A stretch of DNA of 64,000 nt, from positions 2,108,001 to 2,172,000 of the forward strand of contig NC_134678.1 in assembly GCF_024713945.1 (NCBI RefSeq), given 5' to 3'. Source of the stretch: Dermatophagoides farinae (taxonomy: Eukaryota > Arthropoda > Arachnida > Sarcoptiformes > Pyroglyphidae). Every line of letters starts with the position of its first letter. The first letter of the stretch is position 1. A program made the translations under genes and the position numbers. Positions 12,544 through 23,414 of the stretch are shown in pieces. The notes below the pieces were generated by a model. It saw only the letters and a list, made by a program, of their open reading frames with translations, did no database searches and was not told where the DNA came from.

Positions 12544-12986
12544 CTTCGTTCTCGTTTCGTCGTTGCGGTTTTCGATTATTCGAACTTTTAATTTCGTAGC
12601 TCGTTGATTATCGTTATTCGTTCTCGTGCTGAATCGTTCGTCGTTGTTTACGTTCGTCGTGGTCGTCGTTCATTCGTCGTCGTCGTTATCGTTCGTCGTC
12701 GTTAATTTCGTTCGCTATCGTTAATTTCGTTTGATCGTTATCGTTCGCCGTCATTCGTCGTTGATCGTTCGTCGTCATAGATCGTCGTCGTTACCGTCGT
12801 TTGTTATTCTCGTCGTTCGTTACTTTCGTTCGTTCATTCGTTCGTACGTTTGTCGTTCGTTTGTCGTTCGTTCGTTCGTTCGTTCGTCGTTCGTTCGTTC
12901 GTTCGTTCGTTCGTTTGTCGTTCGTTCGTTCGTCGAAAACCAATATGTTGCTTAGCGAGGCAATCATATGGTGCTGATAACGTAAA
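12544..12986 (-). repeat. Element leader with TCGT/TTCG tandem-like repeats
   Basis: Between the 5' LTR and the ORF start lies about 440 bp, most of it (about 12600-12945) built of TTCG, TCGT and CGTC units on the plus strand, becoming a nearly perfect tetranucleotide array at about 12830-12940. It is far richer in CpG than the host sequence. The long open frames across it (repeated R-S-F-V or T-N-E-R) are products of the repeat and not genes. The 14 bases next to the LTR read CGTTATCAGCACCA on the minus strand; no primer binding site beginning TGG is obvious. Confidence 0.75.
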
Positions 12987-13229
12987 TGTAGCAAAACATG
13001 CTCAAAAGAAAAACAAACGATCGCTGATCAACAAAATGAAAACTTTATTTCATATAATTTATTAATACGATGTCTTTACCGATATAAATCATAAACATAA
13101 TAAATAAGAAAAATCAATACAGCATAAAAATAAACGACGAAGAAGAAACTCTATTCATCTTCATCACGGTCAATACTCAATTTCTTGTTAGTTAATTATC
13201 GCCACCTATCGACCGATATTTTTTCAACA
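12987..13229 (-). repeat. 5' LTR of the BEL/Pao-like element
   Basis: This 243-bp repeat is identical to the copy at 8856-9098 and would carry the promoter and transcription start of the minus-strand element. It starts TGTTG and ends TACA on the minus strand. I could not pick out a convincing TATA box or initiator among its many A/T-rich stretches. Confidence 0.92.
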
Positions 13230-14425
13230 ATATATATCACAAGCGCATTAAATTCTAACAATTATCTGATCCGTTATACGTTCAATTTATTAAGGTCATT
13301 AAAATGATGATGCCGCTTTTTTTGTTGTAATAACAATAATATAATACCACTGTTTAAAGATGCCGAAATAAATTCTTTTTTCACTTTTTTTTGCCATTTA
13401 TGTGTGTATGTGTGTGTGTGTTAAGTTATTTTAATACGCCGCACACATAATACAAACATTCATTTATTCAGTTTCTCATCTCATCTCATTTTTCTCTCAT
13501 AGATCTCTCGTCTTTGCAATGATCGTTTATGCAAATCTTTTCGCTTCTTCTTCTTTTTTTTTGCTCTTTTAATTCTCATGAAATTGCGCCCAGTTTTTTT
13601 TTTGCTGTCTTTTGATACGATGAGGACGATCGTTTATGGAAAGCACAAATACAGGAATGGATATTTGTTATGCAATAGTACATGTATGTGTGTGTGTGTG
13701 TGCGGATTCCGATTTTCTATTTTTTTCCTCATTAATGTACATACACACACACACGCATATATAAGCACACTTGAACCAAATCTCAATTGCTTGATCGACT
13801 TTTTATTTCTTATTAATTCGAAATTCATTGATTCCATTTTTTTTCTTTATTTATTCCTATGATTATGATGATGAGTATATATGGTTATTTTGAATGTTTG
13901 TTATGTAATATTTAAACGTATGACATGAGATCATGGAGAGAAGAAAAAAAGAAAGTAAGAAAAATTAATGAAAAACCGGGCTAAGTATTTTTTTCTGAAA
14001 AATGTGAATGACGTGCATATACCCTAAAGATTTTGCTGTTTTTTTTTGCTGTTTCTGATCAAGAACAACATGAACAACAACAAAGACACAGAAGCAACTT
14101 TTTTTTCAATCCATTTTAGAACAATGAAAAAAAAATTGTACCAAAATTTCATGTTTTAGTAGTAGTGAAAAAAAAATATTCTTACCCACCCATCCACTCA
14201 TCCATCCATTCACACTCGTCTAGGCGCTAAATTTCTCGGCAACGAAAAAAAAAATTGCCTAGGCAAAAAAAAGTATTATTATTTATGAATTTCATTGGAA
14301 TATTCTGATAGTGATTCTGAATCTGTCGTTCGTTCATTCACTAACTTTTTTTTTCTATTCTATCACGGGAATAATTGAAAATAGCGGCTTAAATCGCTTC
14401 GTTGAACTTTATTTTGTCATGTGCA

Positions 14426-14456
<31 letters not shown>

Positions 14457-17400
14457 ATTCGATATAGATAGATGGATTATTGCAACCTTTTATCTTTCTA
14501 TCTCATTCACTTTTTGCAAACTGTTTTCATTATTCAAATTTTTTCATTTTTTATTTTTCTTTCAAATCATTGAATTATATATTAATGATTGAATTTTTTT
14601 TTCTCGTCCATCATTATAAATTTTTCATTCATTCATTCATTCATTTTGCAAACACAAATGTTTTGACAAGATTTTTTTTCAATTTCAACACTATCATTAA
14701 AAATTTTCCATTGGTTGCAATTATTTTAAAAAATGATGCATCCTTTTGATATGATCATCATCATCATGATGATGATGATGATGATAAATGAATCAAATGA
14801 AATTTTCCATCCATTCATTCATTTTATTGGCCAAAGTTATCACGTGTGTCAATGTGCAAATGATGAATGCGAATTGAGAATGTTTTACACTTAATTGGAT
14901 GAATGAATTTTTTTCCCAACATATCTTATTGATCAGATCAAACGATTGACGATTAATTATCATTTTTTTTCAATTTTTTATTCATTACTATAGCATTATT
15001 ATATCTGTTACATATAAAAAAAATTGCATTACGTATATGGCCGTACAACACTTTGGATTTTTTTCATGTAAGTACTGAAGCAGTTTTTTTTCTTGAATGA
15101 TAATTTACATTTAAAAATATTTACTCGCCATATATGATGATGAAAATATTATCATTATTATTGAAAAGAATCACTTTTATTAATTTAAAAACAAAATTAT
15201 GAACGTAATACGATATGTTTTTAACTGTAAATAATATGATAATGATAAGATTATATATATATGTAACCTAAGAATTTGTCATCAAGTGGTTGATGGGCCA
15301 ATTGGACCTAAAGTAAAATATATATAAACGATCCATTTTTCTTTTCATTATTTTATTCTTTCATCGTCATATATATTTTTTTCAATATTTTTTTTTCTAT
15401 TTGTTTGTCGGAATTTATCGTTTGTCATCATGTCGGCCTGAATTATTTTTTTTTCACTGTTCCCACCATTTTAAGGATGCTCAAAAAATTCCGATAGTAT
15501 CTGTTTCATTTATTTCATTGCATTATATATTCGTAGTTCTTAGAATTTTCGGCAATATTTACATACGAAAAAAAAGTATCGTTATCCTGATGATTTATTA
15601 TTCTGCTTGTTTTTGAAATAACACACACATACAAACCATCATGACCAATCATTGAATTCACTAATGTAAACCAACAATTTTGGAAACCATTACCAGTGAT
15701 CACTATCATCATCATCATCATCGTTGATTTTTTTCTGTTTTTTCGTCCATATGTAAATTCTTTGGTCCCATCAGTAAACGATACAAAAGAATTTTTTTTG
15801 GAACCGAATAAATTCTTTGATCCACTAATACTACTACTACTACTACTACAGCTCGTTCTACTATTCTGGCCAATTCTTAAATTCCAGGTTTCAAAATTGA
15901 AATATACAACAATCTCTTTTATTAGGATGATATCAAAATTTGGATAATTAATTATTTTGACAATTTTCTATCAACTTTTTTTTTGTCTTGTTCATTATCT
16001 AACAAATTCTGACGCGTGTCGTATGGTTGAATTGATTTCCATTTTCCATTATGTTATTAATCAATTCTTCTCTCAGGCACACACACACATATGAGTGTGA
16101 AAGAGAAAAATTTTACCAATCAAAATATATGCATCGAAAAAATATGATGTCCCCGAATTAAATATGTAAATTTGACCAAAAGGCAAAGAAAAAGATGAAT
16201 AATCATTATATTGAACCACATTGCTATATATGAATGTGTGTATGTTTTTGTACTGGTAATCTCCACCTAGTATAAAGTAATCTAATTAACAATTCGTTTT
16301 GAAACAAAACAAAAAAAATTTCTCTCCACATTTTTTTATTTTGGTCTGCTAGAAAAAAAAATAATGTTGATAATAATTTAATGATTAAAGTTATATTCAT
16401 TTTTTTGTTGTCTGTTTAATTTGTCCATGTTGTGTACATTTTTTTCCCCATTCGTTTTTTTATTTGGTCCGGTCTGTATTTATGATATGATGACCAAATA
16501 TAATCTCATATAATCATTCAATATGGCTATACACACACACACATACACACTGGTATTCGTAACTGTGCTTGGCCATGGCAGTTTTTTTTTGTTGTCACCA
16601 TCATCAACAAACAGCAACAACAATAACAAAAAAAAAGTGGAAAAGAAATGAACATTGTATGAATGTTTATAACTAACGGTAGTTGTATGGAAAAAAAGAA
16701 GAAGATATATTCTTTATACAGAAAAATGAGTGAAAATTATTATTATTATTATTATCATTCTGAACATGATCCAAAATATTGTGTCATTTGTTTTACTTCA
16801 TTCGTTGTGTGTGTGTGTTTATTTTCAATATAATGACCAATAGATAGTTGCGTGTTTCGATTACTTGATGGTTCTAATATCACTATAAACACACCGACAA
16901 ACTATCTATATCCAAAATATACCATCATCCATATTTCTATTTATTTTTTTTTTAACCATGACGTTTTAAAATAAGCTCTCGATTAATGAAACAAACACAA
17001 AATACACCCACCACCGATATAATACACACACACACCATTTTGATTAATAATGCAAGTAGCCATGTAGTGTGTCTTGTGTATTGAATTGGTTTTTATTTTG
17101 TTATCATTGGTGATGAGTGATGTTACGATAGATATATGATAGCTGTATGGTATACGATGATGAATGATATGTTTGGTCAAGCTATTTCTCTTGATCAAAT
17201 CATTTAATCCATGTTTCATTATAATTTTGTTGACTTGAAAAAAAATCATTTCATGTCATTTTAAATTGAAATTTCAATTGCATTTTGGTTTGGCACTCAA
17301 TTTTCATGAGGTGAAAAAAAAACATTTTTTAATCATAAAAATCAGAGTCTTTTTCAGTACATTCTTTCTGATTGTCTTTTTTCTTCTTGAATTTTTTTCC

Positions 17401-18077
17401 CAATCCATATGAATAAAATCGATAGCAACTGAAAGAAAATGTGGAATTTCATCTATTTTGTTTGAATTATAAATGCAAAATTGAATACCATTTTAATTAA
17501 TAGACAAAATTCTTTGGAACAAAAAAAAATTTCACTAACTGAGCGAATTATCATAACTTTGATAATAATAACCATCAACGATGATGGTGGTTTTTTTCCC
17601 CTCGTCATTATAAAGAATTTAAATTAGTCATATATCCATGGAAACGTCGAATTCTCGTTTTTGGTTTTTAATTTTCAAACAAAATGGAACAAATTTTTTT
17701 TTGCTGGTAGAATATGATTAAATTTTTTTTCAATTATAAATTCTTTATGTTTAGAAATCGCGACTAAATGATCAAAATTAAATCGTTGTATTCAGTGAAT
17801 TTCATCATCATCAAACATAACGACATTTAAACACCCAGACTTCCATTGACACACCCCATTTGCTTCTCATGACAAACGATAACATTAGATTTATTATTTA
17901 CATTTCCAATATAATGCTGTTAATGGTTAGTGTAGTAAGCGAGAAAAAAAATTTTGAATTCATCGATCATTGACAATATATGATATAATATTATTAATAT
18001 CAATTATTGTTTCATTTTAGGTCATACAATATATCCAAATAATTTTGTTTGTTTCTAACAAAAAAACCATTAAGACT

Positions 18078-18120
18078 ATCCATCCATCCATCCATCCATC
18101 CATTCACACATCCATCCATT
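18078..18120. repeat. (ATCC)n tetranucleotide microsatellite
   Basis: About six perfect ATCC units are followed, after a short CACA interruption, by a further pair of CCAT units. A simple length-variable repeat with no sign of function. Confidence 0.8.
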
Positions 18121-20432
18121 TATTCATCTGATTCGTATGTATGTTTGTTTGGCCAAAAAAAAAAAAAAAATGATTCAACCCAAACTATATAAATGTAACC
18201 AATTCTTCTGGTTCATTCATTCTATATTCCTGATACTTTTGTTGCTTGAATGTTTTATTTTTGGTGTATGATTATGATTAATTTAATTACCAAAAACAAC
18301 AAGTTTGTTAATTGTTGTTGTTGTTTTGCAGTAATGCTATCTTTCTTTCTCTGTTTCTCTTTGATTATTTTATTTTTTTGTTTCTCTCTCTCTCTCTCTT
18401 CTGGTCACACTCCCTCGATTCTGATTCTATATTTGTATTTACAATAAAAATATTTTTCAAACACGAATACACTATAGCAACAAAAAAAAAGAAAAAAAGA
18501 ATGATGAAATTAGTCTTAATGACCCACAAACACCAACAACAACAACAACAACAACAGCAACTACAAAACTTTTATTCCAAATAGTAAAAACGACAGAACT
18601 AAAAACAAAGAAAAAAAATTATGAAATGAACACAATGGGACCGTTTTTTCATCTGCTTGATTTATTGTTTGATGTCTTCTCTCTCTGTATTTGTAAATGG
18701 GTAATGTTAAGATTCTTTTTTTTTTGCTTGTATGGAATCTTGTATAGTTGCTACATCATCATTTATATCGTCATCGTTGTCGTCGTCGTCCGTGTTCTGT
18801 GTGGACAATGATGACGACATTGTTGTTGTTGTTGTTGTTGATGATGATGATGATGATCATGATGATAATGGGTCTGATTTATCTTCAAGGGATACAGAAA
18901 ATACAAGATTTTTTTTCATATTTCTTCTGGATTTTTTATTATTCTTGTATGATTCTCATTGATGCTGCTGCTATGACTGTTGTTGTTGTTGTTGTTGTTT
19001 ATTATTCTATACAAGTTGTTGTTGTTGTTATGGTACTTTCATTGTAATATTGTCCGGTTAACATATCTTAAGGATGTTTTTTTTATTCACATTTTTTTCC
19101 AGCATCACTCACATACACCACACACTCACTTGAGATATAACAAGCAAAAATCAAGAAACTTTTGTGTGTTTATATGGTGGTATGTTTTTCTTGGTGAACC
19201 TCTAAACTTTTCATTGTTCAATGAACAAAATGAACGAAAAAAAAGAGGAATGAATTCCGCTACTTTTTTCAGCATTTTTTTTTCTATATCCGTTAGAAGA
19301 AACAAGAATTTCTTCGATTTTTCTCAAAAACAGACAATTTTGTTGTAGTGTAAGCGAAGTAAAGTAAATGTTTAATAACCGTATACGAATTTTCTTTTTT
19401 TTTTTTGGTTGTCAATGACATTATCAAAAACATACGAAGCCTGTGGCTGGCTATTCCATTTATAGAGAAAAAAAAAGAAACAATATCCATGTGACACAAT
19501 ATGTGTGTGTGTGAATCAGTAAGTAAGTGTTTGAGTTTCATCTCTGCATGGTCTCTATACCATTACATCATCATCATCATCATCATCATCTTAATAATGA
19601 TCAAAGCAACGAATGGTAGTATTATAGTCACAAAATGGGATTCTGGTTCCATGTTGGAATCTAGGACCTTGGAAAAGAATTATGAAAAAATAGAGAAAAG
19701 AAGAAAAAAAAATGTTGCATGAAATATATAAATAATGAAAAATGTCTTTCACGCTCAATATCATTCTCTTTTTTTTCCTCATCATCATCATCATCATCAT
19801 CAACATTGTCGTTGTCGTTGTTGGTTGGTAGTTGTTTTTTAACGTTTTACCACCGCCAACATCGTACCATATTGTCATCGCTGAATTTTTGATCTTTTTT
19901 TTCGGTTCCATTTTTTTTTTTTTTTTTTTGGTCTCTCTCATTGTTCGATTTTTGTTTCCATTGCTCATTACTTTTTGAGGCAAGTTTTTTTCTTTAAGAT
20001 ATTGTCATCCGGATCATTATTCTTCTTCTTCTTATTTTGGGTTTTCACGCATTCTTTTTCTTTTCATTACATTATTGTTTCCATATAGATTTTATATTAT
20101 CATTTCAATATGTTTATATATATAATATTCATCGATATATCATTGTTCTGGTTCAGTTGCCATTGGTCAAAAGATTTAATTACCTTAAAGGTGTGTTGTC
20201 ATTTTGAAAAATGATTACAAAAAAAAAAAAAATTTCAACTACATTCCACATACACAGAATTTAAGATTTTTTTATGGGATATACAAGAAAAAAGAGAATA
20301 TATGATGATGATGATGATGATGATACTGTTGTGCAAGAATGAATGACACAAGAATCCCATCATCATCATTTGTTTTTTCTTTGGATTCTTCTTCAATCTT
20401 TTTTTTTCATTATTAAAATTTAGACATTCCAT

Positions 20433-20458
<26 letters not shown>
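20433..20458. repeat. (AC)13 dinucleotide microsatellite
   Basis: An uninterrupted AC array, one of the longer of the many CA/GT arrays in the window. A second one follows at about 20880-20900. Confidence 0.85.
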
Positions 20459-20463
<5 letters not shown>

Positions 20464-21362
20464 ATAGATGTCCACCCATGTGGATAATGATAAATTTTCT
20501 CTTGCTTTTACATTCATCATGCTTGGTTATTCTTTTTTTTTTTTTTTTTTTTATTTTGACTCGGTCGTCGGTAGTGATTCATACATTCATTCATCTCACA
20601 TACTCATACCGAGATCCATATTATATCGTGTATATTTATATCATCATGGATCTAATTCCCATTTCTCAAGTTTAATAGTGTTTATCTCCTCATAATAAAA
20701 AAAAAACACTAATAATAACGTATAGACATACACACACACAATTGTCTTTTTGTCCTTGGCCATAGAAATACACAGTTCCATAAATTCATTCAGTTTTGGT
20801 TTACTTTGTTGTGATATTATTATTGTCGCTGTTATTATTGTTGTCTAATAGTTTTGTTGATATATTCCATAAGCATACACGCACACACACACACACACAC
20901 ATGAACAAACAAATCAGACCAAAATATAACAAAAAAATAAAAAAATTCAAGACAAAATAAAAGTTTTCCCTTTTTCTAAAATCCGTTTCGATTCGTCATT
21001 CTGGGTGGATGAATGGATGATGGGAAATATATCCAAGATAGAATTCAGTGCATCGGTGAAAAGTAATTGTTTTTGATGATAAATTTTTTGTTTTTGTCTT
21101 TTTTTTTTGGCCAGAATTTAGATCATGATCATTGAAATGTCAGCTTTTTGAAACGGCTTTGAAACAATGGATGATGTGGCATAAAGCCATTTATTTTTGT
21201 TTTCTGTCTTATATTATTCGATTTGATCATTTTAAAGATTTTTATATATATGTTTTTATGCTCATCCAACTATATTAAAGTTTGAGTTTATTTTCATTTT
21301 TTTTGATTTATTGAAAATTTGAATTGTGGATTTTTTTTGTGTTCCATCGTTTTATTTATATA

Positions 21363-21561
21363 CAGTAATACCCCGCTTAACGCGGGGGTTACGTTCCAAA
21401 AATTCTGAGCGTTAAGCGAAACAGCGCTAAGCGGGGCTATCTTTACATAATGCATTTTTACCCTTCATATACAATGTAACAATGTAATGCAATGTAGGGT
21501 AATTATACAGCGTTATATCGAATCAGCGCTAAGCGGGGCAGCGTTAAGCGGGGTATGAGTG
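21363..21561. mobile_element. 199-bp pogo/Tigger-like MITE
   Basis: The left end starts CAGTAATACCCCGCTTAACG and the right end, reverse-complemented, starts CACTCATACCCCGCTTAACG, giving terminal inverted repeats of about 21 bp with mismatches only near the tip. A TA dinucleotide lies on each side (21361-21362 and 21562-21563), the target duplication of the Tc1/mariner-pogo superfamily. A 16-bp direct repeat, CAGCGCTAAGCGGGGC, occurs at 21422-21437 and 21524-21539, so the subterminal regions repeat the terminal motif. There is no coding capacity, so it would need a transposase in trans. The CAGTnATACC tip with GCTTAACG is typical of pogo/Tigger families, which is family knowledge and not a search result. 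Its high G+C ends stand out from the A/T-rich host. Confidence 0.85.
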
Positions 21562-21563
21562 TA

Positions 21564-22082
21564 TTTGTTTTATTTGCCATTATAAACAGTTGCATCATTC
21601 GATGATATGATCAGTGGACATTAATGATGTTTTATATTGTTGATTTCATTTTTTTTTTCTTCAATGGATTTATACAGACTTTATTGGCTACGCTATAAAA
21701 ACATAAAGATTTCCTTTCTATCTATAAAAAATACTGGAAAATCGTTACCATTAGTTGAACCACAACCAACAAAAAAAACTGTAATTCAATTTTTTATTTT
21801 TTTTCTCATGAACGGAAAACTTTATGATGATTATCACGATTTAGTTTACTCTTTAAATTCAATTGCATTATGGTTTATATACAGTGGAATTGAGGATTCA
21901 ATTTAAAAAAAAACAAAATTAAATGACACAATAACAGCCAGAAAAAAATGTTCATTTTTTCTCGTTAAACAATCAATTTCAAACAGTTGAGCCACTCATA
22001 TTGTGTTTATTTTGCTTTTTAATTATTCGCAATTCTTCAAAACTTCTAATATTTTTTTTCTCTACTTTTCCTTTTCATTTAG
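21564..22082. other. Region upstream of the Kekkon-like leader exon
   Basis: The open frame at 21637-21906 shows no recognisable domain and is probably chance. The final 45 bases form a strong pyrimidine tract ending CATTTAG at 22082, a good 3' splice site, so this stretch is likely the end of an intron whose upstream non-coding exon lies further left. Confidence 0.45.
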
Positions 22083-22233
22083 AATCAATCATTGATATGG
22101 CCAAAAAAAACGAGTCAAAAACGAATGAATTCAAATCAATGGCCAATGCACAAAAATAATCACAAATGAATCGATCAGATAAAATCATAAGCAAACAATA
22201 AAACAACGACGACAACAACAAAGATTGAACAAG
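22083..22233 (+). other. 5' UTR part of the Kekkon-like gene, with two uORFs
   Basis: It follows a pyrimidine-rich acceptor (TTTTCCTTTTCATTTAG) and leads to the proposed start at 22234. Two short upstream frames lie inside: 22097-22159 (20 codons, in the favourable context GATATGGCC) and 22166-22201 (11 codons). Both end before the main ATG, so if they are in the mRNA they should lower or regulate translation of the receptor. Exon status rests on the splice-site motif only. Confidence 0.45.
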
Positions 22234-23414
22234 ATGTTGTTACTATCGTCAAATCGTGTTCATTCATTAAGATCACATCAACAACAACAATTTCGACAAT
22301 GTATGATGCCCAATACGATTGTATTATTACAAAGATGGACTAGATTGTTGGATTGTGTTAATCGTTTGAAAATCTATTACAATGAAATGATGTCTTATAA
22401 AAGTAGTTTGACAATACGACCATGTGATTTTTATTCTTTTTGTTATTGGTGTTGGTGTTTTATATTATTTCTGCCATTAAAATTCTTTATTATGACCATA
22501 GTGATTCCATTTCTTATATTATTGTTGTTGTCAAACAAATCAAGGACAAATCGTTATACATTTATAAATTGTTCATTGTTAATCATTTTCATATTGCTCA
22601 GCATCTTCTTTAACAGTGTTAAAGTGAATAATTTTCAAATAACAAGATCTTCGTCCAAACATTTGAATTATTTATTATCAAATAATAAACATCGTTACAA
22701 TGAAGAATATAAATCCTTTCGATCATCATCATCACCATTGCTTGCGGCACATATTGGACAGCCATTTTCATCAACATCATCAAGCATTGAACTGATAGAC
22801 AAAAATAATCATCATAATTACAATAATCATCAACATAAACATAAAAACAATCATCACTATATGATTACCTCGAATATACATGTGAATCGACCTTATGAAC
22901 TTGCCCAAACCAAATGTATAGCTCGTTGTAATTGTAAATGGCGTTCGGGTAAGATGTGGGTCGAATGTCCCGAAGCAAATCTACATCACGTACCGAAAGG
23001 AATTGATTCCGGTACACAAGTGCTATATTTATCGGGAAATCCGCTCAGTAAACTTGAGGCACGTGCATTTGAGCGAGTCGAACTTCGAAATATACAACGT
23101 CTTTATTTAGAGAATTGTCGATTGAATGATATACACATTGATGCATTTCAACAACTAACCAATCTAATCGAGCTTGACTTGGCTCACAATGAGCTTGTAA
23201 ATCTGCCTACAAATTCATTGGTCCATTGTCCAATATTGAGGAAATTGAGTTTAGCTCACAATCATATACGAATCGTGCCCAATGCCGCCTTCAATAATCT
23301 AATACATTTACAATCAATCGATTTCAGCGCAAACGGAATTGAAATAATCGAAGAAAATGCATTCTATGGATTGAAGAATTTAAAACAGCTGTACCTCCAT
23401 GAAAACAAATTGAG
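22234..23414 (+). CDS. Kekkon-like LRR-Ig receptor, exon 1 (N-terminus, LRR N-cap, LRRs)
   Basis: Encodes residues 1-393 of a transmembrane adhesion/signalling receptor. I use the ATG at 22234; the open frame extends slightly upstream only to a TTG. Residues 1-225 are unusual: two strongly hydrophobic stretches (about 66-105 and 110-130), one of which should be the signal peptide or anchor, then an N/H/S-rich linker. The LRR N-cap has C228, C232, C234 and C245 around KWRSGKMWVE, the pattern of Drosophila Kekkon proteins. LRRs of 24 residues follow from about 255 (motifs LYLSGN, LYLEN, LDLAHN, LSLAHN, LYLHEN). The exon ends at TTGAG/GTAAGT after two bases of an Arg codon (phase 2), and exon 2 supplies the third base. 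Kekkons are single-pass surface proteins of neurons and epithelia, and Kek1 restrains EGFR signalling in flies; assignment to a particular paralogue is not possible here. Confidence 0.9.

Larger units (their letters stand above)
8856..13229 (-). mobile_element. BEL/Pao-like LTR retrotransposon, non-autonomous derivative
   Basis: A 4374-bp element bounded by two 243-bp direct repeats (8856-9098 and 12987-13229) that I read as identical. In the element's own (minus) orientation each LTR begins TGTTG and ends CTACA, the usual TG...CA form. The flanking 4 bases are ATAT on both sides (8852-8855 and 13230-13233), compatible with a 4-bp target duplication, though low complexity weakens this. Inside are a leader of TCGT-type repeats, one long Gag-protease-degraded pol frame, and a purine-rich tract beside the 3' LTR. 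Domain order and the BEL-type Gag/protease region place it in BEL/Pao. Identical LTRs imply recent insertion. Pol is too reduced to support its own reverse transcription or integration, so it probably moved using proteins from a relative. Confidence 0.88.
13230..21362. other. Gene-poor region between the retroelement and the MITE
   Basis: I see no supportable exon. The region holds GT/CA microsatellites (13687-13702 with 13743-13754, 14433-14457, 20433-20458, 20880-20900), an ATCC tetranucleotide array (18078-18120), an ACT trinucleotide run (15829-15849), CAA/TTG and GATG arrays near 18531-18560, 18820-18860 and 19775-19801, and many poly-A/T tracts. It may be promoter or 5' intron of the Kekkon-like gene to the right. 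Confidence 0.55.

Noticed and set aside
12731..13065. Open frames rich in R-S-F-V or T-N-E-R repeats
   Set aside because: They arise from the TCGT-type leader repeat of the retroelement and its LTR, on both strands.
21637..21906. 89-codon frame upstream of the receptor leader
   Set aside because: No recognisable motif; composition is that of the A/T-rich background, and the end of this stretch looks like intron.
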